From: Haliea sp. E1-2-M8 | Lineage (GTDB): Bacteria > Pseudomonadota > Gammaproteobacteria > Pseudomonadales > Halieaceae | Length of the DNA: 45,068 nt | Direction of reading: 5' to 3' | Assembly (NCBI RefSeq): GCF_030649675.1 | Contig: NZ_JAUTDR010000033.1 | Coordinates: 1-45,068 of the forward strand | In this document: in pieces, positions 35,820-44,838 of the stretch | How the letters are laid out: each line of letters opens with the position of its first letter | Numbering within the stretch: the stretch's first letter is position 1 | Notes under the pieces: model-generated | Told to the model about the DNA's origin: nothing | What the model saw: the letters and a program-made list of their open reading frames with translations, nothing else | Databases searched by the model: none | Position numbers and translations under genes: made by a program

Positions 35820-37321
35820 GATCCATCCTCCCTGCCAGGTGTCAGCCCCGCCAGCACCATGGAGGCGGCGCGAAACATGGCGCGGGCCTTGTTGTGGGTT
35901 TCCTTCCACTCCAGCCGCGGCACTGAATCCGCCACCACGCCGGCGCCCACCTGCACGTAGAGTTTGCCGTCCTTGATCACCGCGGTGCGGATGGCGATGG
36001 CGGTGTCCATCTCCCCGGCCCAGGATATGTAACCCACGGCACCGCCGTAGACCCCCCGCTTCACCGGTTCCAGCTCATCGATGATCTCCATGGCGCGGAT
36101 TTTCGGTGCGCCGCTCAGCGTGCCCGCCGGCAGGGTCGCGCGCAACACGTCCATGGCGGACTTGCCCGCCTGGAGCTTGCCGCAGACATTGGAGACGATG
36201 TGCATGACGTGGGAATAGCGCTCCACCGCCATCTGGTCCGACACCTGCACGGTGCCGGTCTCGGCAATGCGACCGATGTCGTTGCGACCGAGGTCGATCA
36301 GCATCAGGTGCTCGGCGATCTCCTTCGGGTCCGCCAGCAACTCCGCCTCCAGCGCCAGATCCTCAGCCTCGGTGTGGCCGCGGCGACGGGTGCCCGCGAG
36401 CGGCCGCACCGTGACCTCGCCCTGCTGCAGGCGGGCGAGAATCTCCGGGGAGGAGCCAACAATGTGGAAGTCGCCCAGATCCAGGTAATACATGTAAGGA
36501 GAAGGATTGAGATTACGCAGGGCGCGGTACAGGTTCAGCGGCGGCGCGCTGAAGGGCACCATCATGCGCTGGGAGGGCACTACCTGCATCACATCCCCCG
36601 CCAGAACGTAGTCCTTGATGCGGTTCACTGCCGCGGCAAACTGCGACTCGCTGAAGTGGGAGCTGGCGCTGCTTTCCAGGGCACCGGAATCGGCGCCGTG
36701 GAGGGCCACCTCCGGCAGGGGCGGCATCGGTTCACGCAGCTTGTCAGCCAGGGTGCGCAGGCGCGCCCGGGCCTGCTCCAGAGCCCCCGGCTGGGCCGGG
36801 TCGACATTGACGATGATACGGATGGTACCGGAGAGATTGTCGAACACCAGCACTTCTTCCGACAGCATCAGCAGGATGTCCGGGTTGCCCAGCTCGTCCG
36901 GCGGCGCCCCGCCCTTCAGCCTCGGCTCCACGTAGCGCACGCTGTCATAGCCGAAATAGCCGACCAGACCGCCGTGAAATACCGGCAGTTCCGGCTGCGG
37001 GGCCACCCGGTAGCGCTGCTGAAACTCCTCGACAAAGGTCAGGGGGTCCTCTACTTGGTGGGACTCGGTAACCTCACTATCGACCAGGATATCCACCCGG
37101 TAGCCATGCACCCGCAGCAGAGTGCGGCAGGGCAGGCCGATGATGGAGTAGCGGCCCCATTTCTCACCGCCCTGTACCGATTCGAAGAAGTAGGAAAACG
37201 GTCCTTCCGCCAACTTGCGGTAGGCGCTGACAGGTGTTTCCAGGTCGGCCAGCACTTCCATACTGACGGGGATACGGTTGTAACCCTGGGCCGTACAGGC
37301 GGCGAACTCCTCCGGCTGCAT
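35816..37321 (-). CDS. trpE: Anthranilate synthase component I
   Basis: Converts chorismate to anthranilate with TrpG. The 501-residue protein has the N-terminal feedback region with [20 protein letters not shown] followed by an [12 protein letters not shown] stretch, where the LLES-type tryptophan site normally lies. The catalytic half has [71 protein letters not shown] and [20 protein letters not shown]. The ATG overlaps the rpe stop as TGATG. Pseudomonas often has gph between rpe and trpE; here the two are directly coupled. Confidence 0.98.
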   Translation of the reverse strand: MQPEEFAACTAQGYNRIPVSMEVLADLETPVSAYRKLAEGPFSYFFESVQGGEKWGRYSIIGLPCRTLLRVHGYRVDILVDSEVTESHQVEDPLTFVEEFQQRYRVAPQPELPVFHGGLVGYFGYDSVRYVEPRLKGGAPPDELGNPDILLMLSEEVLVFDNLSGTIRIIVNVDPAQPGALEQARARLRTLADKLREPMPPLPEVALHGADSGALESSASSHFSESQFAAAVNRIKDYVLAGDVMQVVPSQRMMVPFSAPPLNLYRALRNLNPSPYMYYLDLGDFHIVGSSPEILARLQQGEVTVRPLAGTRRRGHTEAEDLALEAELLADPKEIAEHLMLIDLGRNDIGRIAETGTVQVSDQMAVERYSHVMHIVSNVCGKLQAGKSAMDVLRATLPAGTLSGAPKIRAMEIIDELEPVKRGVYGGAVGYISWAGEMDTAIAIRTAVIKDGKLYVQVGAGVVADSVPRLEWKETHNKARAMFRAASMVLAGLTPGREDGS

Positions 37322-37998
37322 CAGCTGCCGCTCACCCCGGCCAGGGCTCGACGCATCTCGGTGATGACGGCGGCATAGTCCGGCTGATTGAAGATCGCAG
37401 AGCCGGCGACAAAGGTGTCGGCGCCCGCGGCGGCAACGTCGGCGATATTTTTGGCCGACACGCCGCCATCGACCTCCAGTCGGATCGAATAACCGGAAGC
37501 GTCGATCAGGGCCCGCGCCTCGCGCAGCTTGTCGAGGGTAGAGGGGATAAAGGACTGGCCGCCAAAGCCGGGATTCACCGACATCAGCAGCACCACATCC
37601 ACCTTGTCCATGACGTACTTCAGCGCATCCAGGCCGACGTGGGGGTTGAACACCAGTCCGCTCTTGCAGCCGGCATCGCGGATCATCTGCAGGGAGCGGT
37701 CGACATGGGTGACAGCGTCGGGGTGGAAGGTGATCCAGCTGGCCCCGGCCTCGGCGAAGTCGCCGATCAGGCGGTCCACCGGGGACACCATCAGATGCAC
37801 GTCAATGGGAGCGCTGACCCCGTGCTTGCGCAGGGCCTTGCAGACCATGGGCCCGATGGTGAGGTTGGGGACATAGTGGTTGTCCATGACATCGAAGTGC
37901 ACCACATCCGCACCCGCTGCCAGCACCTGGTCGACCTCCTCGCCGAGGCGGGCAAAATCCGCCGACAGGATGGATGGGGCGATCAGGTAATCGGTCAC
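37321..37998 (-). CDS. rpe: Ribulose-phosphate 3-epimerase
   Basis: Interconverts ribulose-5-phosphate and xylulose-5-phosphate in the pentose phosphate pathway. The 225-residue TIM-barrel protein has [33 protein letters not shown] (catalytic Asp and metal His), [40 protein letters not shown] and [12 protein letters not shown] in order. The start is GTG at 37998 with CCGGAG about 8 bases upstream. It is first in the rpe-trpE-macro run, and a TAGAAT (complement of 38029-38034) may be its -10. Confidence 0.97.
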   Translation of the reverse strand: MTDYLIAPSILSADFARLGEEVDQVLAAGADVVHFDVMDNHYVPNLTIGPMVCKALRKHGVSAPIDVHLMVSPVDRLIGDFAEAGASWITFHPDAVTHVDRSLQMIRDAGCKSGLVFNPHVGLDALKYVMDKVDVVLLMSVNPGFGGQSFIPSTLDKLREARALIDASGYSIRLEVDGGVSAKNIADVAAAGADTFVAGSAIFNQPDYAAVITEMRRALAGVSGS

Positions 37999-38082
37999 GG
38001 CGAGACTCCGGTAGCAGGAAAGGCTGTCATTCTAGCGGCTATGCACTTCGGCTTCATCCCGAAATTCCTTAAGGGGCATACC

Positions 38083-38276
38083 GTAGGAGCCCGCTCTGCG
38101 GGCGATCGCGCACGGAGTGCGCTCCTACTCCCGGACAAACGTAGGAGCTCGCTCTGCGAGCGAAGGAGGATCCGGCAATCGCCCACAGAGTGGGCTCCCA
38201 CAGTTCCCACGCAAACGTAGGAGCTCGCTCTGCGAGCGAAGGGGCCCCGGCAATCGCCCACAGAGTGGGCTCCCAC
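38083..38276. repeat. Three REPIN-type inverted REP pairs upstream of rpe
   Basis: REPIN 1 spans 38083-38128 (GTAGGAGCCCGC arm, then GTGCGCTCCTAC arm). REPIN 2 is 38141-38163 with inverted partner 38177-38201. REPIN 3 is 38217-38239 with inverted partner 38252-38276. REPINs 2 and 3 are near-copies 76 bases apart. The arms share the GTAGGAGC or GTGGGAGC head and GCGA tail seen in the other two clusters. Together with the 19-bp array they fill the 384-base gap between rpe and murU; I see no gene in it. Confidence 0.93.
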
Positions 38277-38377
38277 AGTACTGGTGGACTCCCACAGTAC
38301 TGGTGGACTCCCACAGTACTGGTGGACTCCCACGGTACTGGTGGGCTCCCACGGTGCTGGTGGGCTCCCACACAGTG
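38268..38377. repeat. 19-bp tandem repeat array next to murU
   Basis: Five full units of GACTCCCACAGTACTGGTG or variants begin at 38268, 38287, 38306, 38325 and 38344, with a partial sixth to about 38377. Units two and three are identical; the others differ by one to three bases. Each unit contains the CTCCCAC terminus of a REP element plus AGTACTGGTG, so the array appears to be an expansion of the last REPIN's end. Each CCCAC-AGTACTG-GTGGG junction is nearly palindromic. Confidence 0.93.
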
Positions 38378-38382
38378 GGGTC

Positions 38383-39066
38383 CTACGGGCTGGACGAGAG
38401 CAGCACGTCCAGCTCCCGCAGTCGCTGCGGCGTGCCCACGTCAGTCCAGGGGCCGCCGAAGTGCTCACCCGAGACCCTCCCTGCGGCGATGGCCGCATCC
38501 AGCAGCGGCCGCAGGGGTAACTTGCCCGGCGCCATGTCGGCGAAGAAACCCGCGGTGTAGACACCGATGCCCGCATAGGTCAGCCCGCGGGTGCCGGCGG
38601 GGCGGGCACTCAGACTGCCCCCGGCCGTCATGCAAAAGTCACCCTCCGGGTGCTGCGGAGGATTGTCGACCAGCACCAGATGGGCCGACCCAGGAGCCAG
38701 GTTCCGCTGCGCCAGCAGGCGCTGCAGCGGAAAAGCGGTCCACACGTCGCCGTTCAGCACCAGGAACGGAGCATCCCCCAGCAGCGGCAGGGCCCGGTGG
38801 ATACCACCGGCTGTTTCCAGCGGCTCGGGTTCCAGGGAATAGCTGATGCGCACACCCCAGCGGCTGCCGTCCCCGCACCAGTCCATGATCTGCCCCGCCA
38901 GGTGGGACACGTTGATCACCAGCTCCCGCAGGCCGAGCGCGGCCAGGGCTTCAATGTGCCAGGCGATCAGGGGCCTGCCGCCGGCCTCCAGCAGGGGCTT
39001 GGGCGTGTGCTCGGTGAGGGGCCGCATGCGCTCGCCAACCCCGGCGGCGAGAATCATCACTTTCAC
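38383..39066 (-). CDS. murU: N-acetylmuramate alpha-1-phosphate uridylyltransferase
   Basis: Makes UDP-MurNAc from MurNAc-1-phosphate in the fosfomycin-insensitive cell-wall recycling route known from Pseudomonas. The 227-residue nucleotidyltransferase has the pyrophosphorylase signature LAAGVGERMRPLTEHTPKPL, then LIAWHIEALAALG, PLETAGGIHRALPLLGDAPF, LVLNGDVWT (metal Asp) and PWTDVGTPQRL. The start is GTG overlapping the amgK stop as GTGA. Its TAG stop (complement of 38383-38385) falls in the CCTAC of the adjacent repeat. Pairing with amgK makes the specific name likely over a generic sugar nucleotidyltransferase. Confidence 0.93.
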   Translation of the reverse strand: MKVMILAAGVGERMRPLTEHTPKPLLEAGGRPLIAWHIEALAALGLRELVINVSHLAGQIMDWCGDGSRWGVRISYSLEPEPLETAGGIHRALPLLGDAPFLVLNGDVWTAFPLQRLLAQRNLAPGSAHLVLVDNPPQHPEGDFCMTAGGSLSARPAGTRGLTYAGIGVYTAGFFADMAPGKLPLRPLLDAAIAAGRVSGEHFGGPWTDVGTPQRLRELDVLLSSSP

Positions 39067-40097
39067 TGCAGTTCGCTCCAGGACTGTTGCGCGACCACCG
39101 GCAGCAGGCGTTGCTCGAACCAGTCGCGAAAATTGTCCAGCACGGCGGTTTCACCGGCATGGGCGGCCAGCACCTCGCGGATGTAGGCGATGACCAGCGG
39201 CAGATCCTGCAAGTAGGCTGATTTGCCGTCGCGCAGATACAGACGGGCAAAGGTGCCCAGCACTTTCAGGTGCCGCTGCAAGCCCATCCAGTCCAGCCAG
39301 CGCAGGAAGGTTGCGTCAGTCACCAGTGGGAGCAGCCCCTGCGCATGCAGGGCATCCCGATGGGCCAGCGCCCACGCCACCACCCGCTCCCGCGGCCAGC
39401 GAATGTAACAGTCCTTCAACAGCGATACAGGATCGTAGGTTATCGGCCCCACCACAGCGTCCTGGAAATCGATCACCGCCAGCTCACCGCTGGCGAGGCA
39501 CATCAGGTTGCGGCTGTGGAAATCCCGGTGCACCAGCACCTGCGGCTGTGCCAGCGCGCTGCCAATCAGCAGACCGTCCAGTTCCGCCAGCAGGTGCATC
39601 TCGGCATTGGTGAGTTCCAGCCCCAGCAGTTGCTGCAAAAACCAGACGGGGAAGCGGCTGAACTCCTCCGCCAGCAATGCGCGGTTGTAAACCGGAAGGG
39701 CTTCCAACCCCCGGGAATCGACCGCGGCCAACTGGCGCAGGATAGCGAGCGCCCGGGCATAGTGGGCGTCTGCCGTCGCGTCCTCCAGTTCCCCCAGCAG
39801 CAGCCGGTCGCCCAGGTCCTCCAGCAACATGAACCCCTGCTCCAGGTCTGCCGCCAGCAACCTGGGTACGCGCACTCCGGCACGCTCCAGCAGTTGGCGT
39901 ATGGCCAGAAACTCGGCATTTTTCTCTGTCGCCGGGGGCGCTACCACCGCAATGACGGCACGCCCTGGCAACTGCAGGCGGAAGTAGCGACGGTTGCTGG
40001 CATCGCCCGCTACGGGCAGCAGCACGGCCGCCCTTGTCGGGGGCTGGTCGAGGGCAGCCAGGGCCCAGGGCAAGAGGTGCGGCGAGGGGATCGACAA
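39063..40097 (-). CDS. amgK: N-acetylmuramate/N-acetylglucosamine kinase
   Basis: Phosphorylates MurNAc and GlcNAc at the anomeric position, feeding MurU. The 344-residue aminoglycoside-phosphotransferase-fold protein has PVAGDASNRRYFRLQL, FMLLEDLGDRLL (hinge), the catalytic loop VLVHRDFHSRNLM with Asp, and VIDFQDAVVGPITYDPVSLL (metal Asp). I propose a TTG start at 40097, with AGGAG about 5 bases upstream and the family-like LSIPSPHLLPWA following. The frame stays open to 40418 but that extension is low-complexity Arg/Pro/Ala and overlaps lptD. It is translationally coupled to murU and divergent from lptD. Confidence 0.93.
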   Translation of the reverse strand: MSIPSPHLLPWALAALDQPPTRAAVLLPVAGDASNRRYFRLQLPGRAVIAVVAPPATEKNAEFLAIRQLLERAGVRVPRLLAADLEQGFMLLEDLGDRLLLGELEDATADAHYARALAILRQLAAVDSRGLEALPVYNRALLAEEFSRFPVWFLQQLLGLELTNAEMHLLAELDGLLIGSALAQPQVLVHRDFHSRNLMCLASGELAVIDFQDAVVGPITYDPVSLLKDCYIRWPRERVVAWALAHRDALHAQGLLPLVTDATFLRWLDWMGLQRHLKVLGTFARLYLRDGKSAYLQDLPLVIAYIREVLAAHAGETAVLDNFRDWFEQRLLPVVAQQSWSELQ

Positions 40098-40168
40098 GGG
40101 GGCTCCTGTGGCAAAAAGTCCCGGACAAGGCCGGGGTGATGCTTTATCATCCCGTTTTATACCAGAAA

Positions 40169-42559
40169 ATGCATCCAACCTTGATGATTCCGCGCTCGCA
40201 CAGCCCCGCCAAACCCCGGTTGCGCCGCCTCGCCGTTGCCCTGAGCCTTGCCCTGCAGGCAGTGGTGGCGGGGCCCGCCGCGGCGAATGACGCCGCCGGG
40301 CTGGACTGGGTGCCGCTGGAATCCCTGCCCGAAGAGCTGCGCGACCAGCGCTGCCGCAGCTGTGGCGGCCGTTACATTGACCCGCTGGCGGAATCGGATC
40401 TCGCCGACACACCCGCAACCTCAGACATCCGGGCTCGCGCCACCGAATCCGAAATGCAGGGCGACGATGTCTATCTGCGCGGCGGAGTCGCCGTGGACCA
40501 GGGTTATCGCCAGCTGCGCGGCGAGGACGCCTATTTCGACCGCGTCCAGCGCGAAGGCACCGTATCCGGGGGCATCACCCTGCGCGAGCCCGGGATTCTG
40601 CTACGCGGACAGGAGGCCCAGTACTCCGCCGACACCGGGGAAGCCAGCATCCGCGACAGTGAATTTGTCCTCCACCAGCAGCACCTGCACGGCAGCGCCG
40701 GCCAGCTGCGCCGGGACGCTGAGGGCATGTTGTTCATTCGGGACGGCAGCATGTCCTACTGCGCCCCGGATGACGAAGAGTGGGCTATCCGCGCCGATAG
40801 CATCAAGCTGGACCTCAAGGAGGGCCTGGGTACCGCGACCGGCGCCAAGCTGGACCTGGGCGGCGTGCCGGTACTGTACATCCCCTGGATCCGCTTCCCG
40901 CTGGACGACCGCCGCCGCACCGGCTTGCTCTGGCCCGACATCAGCTCCGACACCAATGGCGGCCTGGACCTGGCGGTACCGATCTACTTCAACCTGGCTC
41001 CCAACTACGACCTGCTGTACACCCCACGCCTGATCCAGGACCGGGGCCTGAACCACGAGGCAGAGGCGCGCTATCTCCACCGCAATACCGGCTTCTGGTC
41101 CGTCGGCGGCGCCTACATACCCAGCGATGATCGCCTGCAGCGGGACCGGCCCCAGGAAAGCGGCGCCAACCGCTGGCTCGCCAACGTCGAGCACAATGGC
41201 CTGTTCGAGCAGCGCTGGCGTTCGCGAGTGGACTACAGCAAGGTCAGCGATGTCGACTACTTCAAGGACCTCGACACCTCGAACCTCGACACCAAACGCA
41301 AGACCAACCTGCTGCAACTGGGCTCCATCGACTATCTGGGAGAAGACTGGCTGGTGGGCATGGAGTTCCAGCAGTTCCAGACCCTGGCCGAAGACATCAT
41401 CGAGGACTACAAGAAGCTGCCCCAGATAACGGCGAGTTATCGCGGCGACTACACTCCCTTCGAAATAGACCCGATATTCCTCACCCAGTACTCCTACTTC
41501 GATTCAGACTCAGAGCGCGTCACCGGCCAGCGCCTGTATATGGAAGGCGGCGCCACCCTGCCCATGCTGTGGCAGTACGGCTTCCTGACGCCCACCGCCA
41601 AGTATCGCTACCTGGAATACGAGCTCAATGACCTCGGCCTGCTCGGCAGTGACAGCCCCTCGGCGGGCTCGGGAATGCTCAGCGTCGACAGCGGCCTGTT
41701 CTTTGAGCGCCCCACCAAGTTGGCGGGGCGTGACCTGTTGCAGACCCTCGAGCCGCGTATCTACTACCTGATCAGCGAATACGACGACCAGTCCACCCAG
41801 CCCGACTTCGACAGCGCCGAGCTGACCTTCAGCTACAACCAGCTGTTCCGGGAGACGAGGTTTTCCGGGCGCGACCGCCTCGACGACGCCAACCAGATCT
41901 CCCTGGGCCTGACCACCCGCTACATCAGCGCCGAGGACGGCCGCGAATACCTGAACGCCAGCCTCGGCCAGATCTTCTACCTGCGGGACCGCCGGGTGCG
42001 GCTGGACCCGCGGGACGAGGTGCTGGACCAGTCCAGTTCGGAAATGGCGGCGGACCTCAACTTCTTCCCCAACAAACGCCTGAGCCTGCGCAACAGCCTG
42101 GTGTGGGATCCGGACAGCGGCAACATGAACGCCGGCAGCCTGCACGCCAGCTACCAGCGCGAGGATCGCGCCGTGTTCAATGTCGGGTACTCCTACCGCC
42201 GCCCGGTGACGCTGGTGGACCGGGATACCGTGACCGAACAGGCCCACCTGTCTGCCTACTACCCGATAGACGACCGCTGGAGCGTGTTCGCCGCGCTCAA
42301 CTTCAGCGTCGAGGGCAGCACCAGCGTGGAAGATATGTTCGGAATCGAATACGATAGCTGCTGCTGGCGTATTCGCCTGCTGCACCTGCGCTACATAGAT
42401 ACCGTCCCCGGCCAGAATCCCGATTTCTCCGACCCTGATCTGGAACGGGAGTACTCCACACAGGTCCAAGTCGTACTCAAGGGTATGGGCGGCTTTGGTA
42501 ACCGGGTTACCGACCTGCTTGAAGATATGATTCGAGGTTTCGACGATCGTGACTATTAA
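40169..42559 (+). CDS. lptD: LPS-assembly outer-membrane protein LptD
   Basis: Outer-membrane barrel that, with LptE, inserts lipopolysaccharide into the outer leaflet. About 796 residues: signal peptide (to about residue 39), an OstA/LptA-like N-terminal domain (about 90-210) and a 26-strand barrel domain to the end. Cysteines fit the family's disulfides: C62/C65 and C198 on the N-terminal side and the adjacent pair C731-C732 near the C-terminus (DSCCWRIRL). The start is uncertain: ATGs at 40139, 40169 and 40184 all precede the signal peptide, and none has a strong ribosome site. surA starts inside its last codons, the usual lptD-surA pair. Confidence 0.95.
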   Translation: MHPTLMIPRSHSPAKPRLRRLAVALSLALQAVVAGPAAANDAAGLDWVPLESLPEELRDQRCRSCGGRYIDPLAESDLADTPATSDIRARATESEMQGDDVYLRGGVAVDQGYRQLRGEDAYFDRVQREGTVSGGITLREPGILLRGQEAQYSADTGEASIRDSEFVLHQQHLHGSAGQLRRDAEGMLFIRDGSMSYCAPDDEEWAIRADSIKLDLKEGLGTATGAKLDLGGVPVLYIPWIRFPLDDRRRTGLLWPDISSDTNGGLDLAVPIYFNLAPNYDLLYTPRLIQDRGLNHEAEARYLHRNTGFWSVGGAYIPSDDRLQRDRPQESGANRWLANVEHNGLFEQRWRSRVDYSKVSDVDYFKDLDTSNLDTKRKTNLLQLGSIDYLGEDWLVGMEFQQFQTLAEDIIEDYKKLPQITASYRGDYTPFEIDPIFLTQYSYFDSDSERVTGQRLYMEGGATLPMLWQYGFLTPTAKYRYLEYELNDLGLLGSDSPSAGSGMLSVDSGLFFERPTKLAGRDLLQTLEPRIYYLISEYDDQSTQPDFDSAELTFSYNQLFRETRFSGRDRLDDANQISLGLTTRYISAEDGREYLNASLGQIFYLRDRRVRLDPRDEVLDQSSSEMAADLNFFPNKRLSLRNSLVWDPDSGNMNAGSLHASYQREDRAVFNVGYSYRRPVTLVDRDTVTEQAHLSAYYPIDDRWSVFAALNFSVEGSTSVEDMFGIEYDSCCWRIRLLHLRYIDTVPGQNPDFSDPDLEREYSTQVQVVLKGMGGFGNRVTDLLEDMIRGFDDRDY

Positions 42560-43829
42560 ATCTGTACTGCTGGCCACCGGCCTCGCCATTTCGCTGCTTT
42601 TCGGGCTGCAAGCGCATGCCCAGACGCAAATGCTGGACCAGGTGGTCGCGATCGTCGATGACGACGTGATCATGGCCAGCGAATTGCGCGAGAGGATCGA
42701 GAGTATTACCCAGACCCTGCAGGCGCGCGGTATGGAACTGCCCCCCGAGGATGTGTTGATCCGCGAAACCCTGGACCGGCTGGTCCTCGAAAGCATTCAG
42801 CTGCAGATGGGCAATCGGGTAGGGGCCCGCATCAGCGATGCCCAACTCAATGCCGCACTGGAGCGTATCGCTGCACAGAACCGCATGAGCCTGGAGCAGT
42901 TCCGGATGATGCTGGAGCGGGAAGGGCAGTCCTACGCTACCATGCGCGAACAAATCCGCCGGGAGATGATCATCCAGCGGGTCCAGTCCGGCAACGTCAA
43001 CCAGCGCATCCAGATCTCGGAGCAGGAAGTGAACAATTTCCTGGCCTCCTCCGAGGGGCAGAAGCTGACCCAGCCCGAGTACCGCATCCTCCACGCCCTG
43101 CTGCCACTGGCCGAGGACGCACCCGAGAACGAGGTGGCCGCGGCCCGGGACTATCTGCAACAGCTGCTCACTCGGATCCGCGGGGGCGAGGCTTTCGACC
43201 GGGTTATCGCCGGCAGCACCGATCGCTACCAGTTCACCGGTGGCGCCCTTGACTGGGGCAACCTGCAGGACCTGCCCAGCCTGTTCAGCGATGTGGTGCC
43301 CAGCCTGGAAGTCGGCGCCACCTCGGACCCGATCCGCAGCCCCTCCGGCCTGCACCTGGTGCACCTGGCGGACATGAAGGGCGGCAGCCAGATGGTGAAC
43401 CAGACCCGGGTACGCCATATCCTGGTGCGGCCCTCCGAAATCATGACCAGTGACGAGGCCCGCGACCTGGTCGCCAGCCTGAAAGAACGCGCCGAAGCCG
43501 GCGAGGACTTCGGCGATTTGGCCCGGGAGCATTCCGAAGACATCGGCTCCGCAGCCGAAGGCGGCGACCTCGGCTGGACCACCCCCGGCCAGATGGTGCC
43601 CGAATTCGAAGAGGCCATGGCGGCAACGCCGGTTGGCGAACTGTCCGATCCGGTACAGAGCCAGTTCGGCTGGCACGTGCTTGAAGTCATGGAAAGACGC
43701 GAGCAGGACATGACCCGCGAGGCCATTCGCGCCCGCGCCACCGAGGCCCTGCACCAGCGGAAGTACGAGGAAGAACTGGACGCCTGGCTGCGCAAGATCC
43801 GCGACGAAGCCTACGTCGACATCAAGTAG
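42549..43829 (+). CDS. surA: Periplasmic chaperone/peptidyl-prolyl isomerase SurA
   Basis: Escorts outer-membrane proteins, including LptD, through the periplasm. The 426-residue protein has a signal peptide (to about residue 24), the N-terminal chaperone core starting [20 protein letters not shown], and two parvulin domains. The first is about 175-275 ([13 protein letters not shown]) and the second about 285-385 ([40 protein letters not shown]). A C-terminal helix completes the core. The start is GTG at 42549, overlapping the end of lptD by 11 bases, so translation is coupled. Confidence 0.97.
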   Translation: MTIKSVLLATGLAISLLFGLQAHAQTQMLDQVVAIVDDDVIMASELRERIESITQTLQARGMELPPEDVLIRETLDRLVLESIQLQMGNRVGARISDAQLNAALERIAAQNRMSLEQFRMMLEREGQSYATMREQIRREMIIQRVQSGNVNQRIQISEQEVNNFLASSEGQKLTQPEYRILHALLPLAEDAPENEVAAARDYLQQLLTRIRGGEAFDRVIAGSTDRYQFTGGALDWGNLQDLPSLFSDVVPSLEVGATSDPIRSPSGLHLVHLADMKGGSQMVNQTRVRHILVRPSEIMTSDEARDLVASLKERAEAGEDFGDLAREHSEDIGSAAEGGDLGWTTPGQMVPEFEEAMAATPVGELSDPVQSQFGWHVLEVMERREQDMTREAIRARATEALHQRKYEEELDAWLRKIRDEAYVDIK

Positions 43830-43836
43830 CCACAGC

Positions 43837-44838
43837 ATGACGGTACCGAGGATCGCCATCACCGCCGGGGAACCGGCAGGTATCGGCCCGGATATCGTCG
43901 CCATGATCGCCCAGAGCGACTGGGCAGCCGAGTTGGTGGTGATTGCCGACCCGGAACTGCTGGCGGCCCGGGCGCAGCAGCTGGGCCTGCCCCTGCGGCT
44001 GCAGGTAATTGACCTCGGCGCCACCCCGCAGCCCCTGCCCGCCGGCACTGTTGGTGTCCTGCCCGCCGGCGGCAAAATGCGCGCACCGCACCTGGCTACG
44101 GCGGTGGAACCCGGGGTACTGAACGTGGCCAATGCACCCTATGTGGTCGAGACCCTGCAGCGTGCTGTGGAGGGCTGCACCAGCGGCCAATTCCAGGCCA
44201 TGGTTACCGCTCCGGTACAGAAATCCGTGATCAACGATGCCGACATCCCCTTCAGTGGCCACACCGAGTTCCTGGCGGAGACAACCGGCACTCCCCGGGT
44301 GGTGATGCTCCTTGCCGCTGGCGAGCTGCGGGTGGCGCTGGCCACCACCCACCTGCCGCTGGCGCAGGTACCGGCGGCAATTACCGCGGACTCACTGACC
44401 GCGACTCTGCACATCCTGCACAGTGACCTGAGGGGCAAATTTGGTATTGCCAGACCCTGTATTGCGGTGCTCGGCCTTAACCCCCACGCCGGCGAGGGCG
44501 GGCATCTGGGACGGGAGGAGATCGAGGTTATCAGCCCCGTGCTGGAAAACTTGCGTGCAGAGGGCATGAACCTGCTGGGGCCGCTACCGGCGGATACCGC
44601 ATTCAGCCCCAAGCTGCTCGCACAAGCCGACGCCTACCTGGCCATGTACCACGACCAGGGGCTGCCCGTGCTCAAGTATGCAGGGTTTGGGAATGCGGTA
44701 AATATTACGCTGGGGCTGCCGATTGTGCGCACCAGTGTGGACCACGGCACCGCGCTGGACCTTGCTGGCACGGGTGCAGTGAGTGACGGTAGTTTGCGGG
44801 CGGCGCTGGAGTTGGCGATTGAGCTGGGGGCAATCTGA
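43837..44838 (+). CDS. pdxA: 4-hydroxythreonine-4-phosphate dehydrogenase
   Basis: Oxidises 4-phosphohydroxy-L-threonine in pyridoxal-5'-phosphate synthesis. The 333-residue protein starts [19 protein letters not shown]. It has the metal His in [28 protein letters not shown] with the second His, and the C-terminal [20 protein letters not shown] followed by [16 protein letters not shown]. It begins seven bases after surA. The 3' end forms a hairpin (CTGGGG 44824-44829 with CCCCAG 44839-44844) around the stop codon, without a following T-run. Confidence 0.97.
   Translation: MTVPRIAITAGEPAGIGPDIVAMIAQSDWAAELVVIADPELLAARAQQLGLPLRLQVIDLGATPQPLPAGTVGVLPAGGKMRAPHLATAVEPGVLNVANAPYVVETLQRAVEGCTSGQFQAMVTAPVQKSVINDADIPFSGHTEFLAETTGTPRVVMLLAAGELRVALATTHLPLAQVPAAITADSLTATLHILHSDLRGKFGIARPCIAVLGLNPHAGEGGHLGREEIEVISPVLENLRAEGMNLLGPLPADTAFSPKLLAQADAYLAMYHDQGLPVLKYAGFGNAVNITLGLPIVRTSVDHGTALDLAGTGAVSDGSLRAALELAIELGAI

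Noticed and set aside
38268-38377. Possible short CRISPR or iteron origin
   Set aside because: 19-bp units are contiguous without spacers and derive from a REP end; no DnaA boxes or replication gene nearby.
38069-38560. ORFs on both strands through the rpe-murU gap with repeated GSPPVLWEST- and WWTPTVLVDSH-type peptides
   Set aside because: Products of the REP and 19-bp tandem repeats, low complexity and without supported starts.
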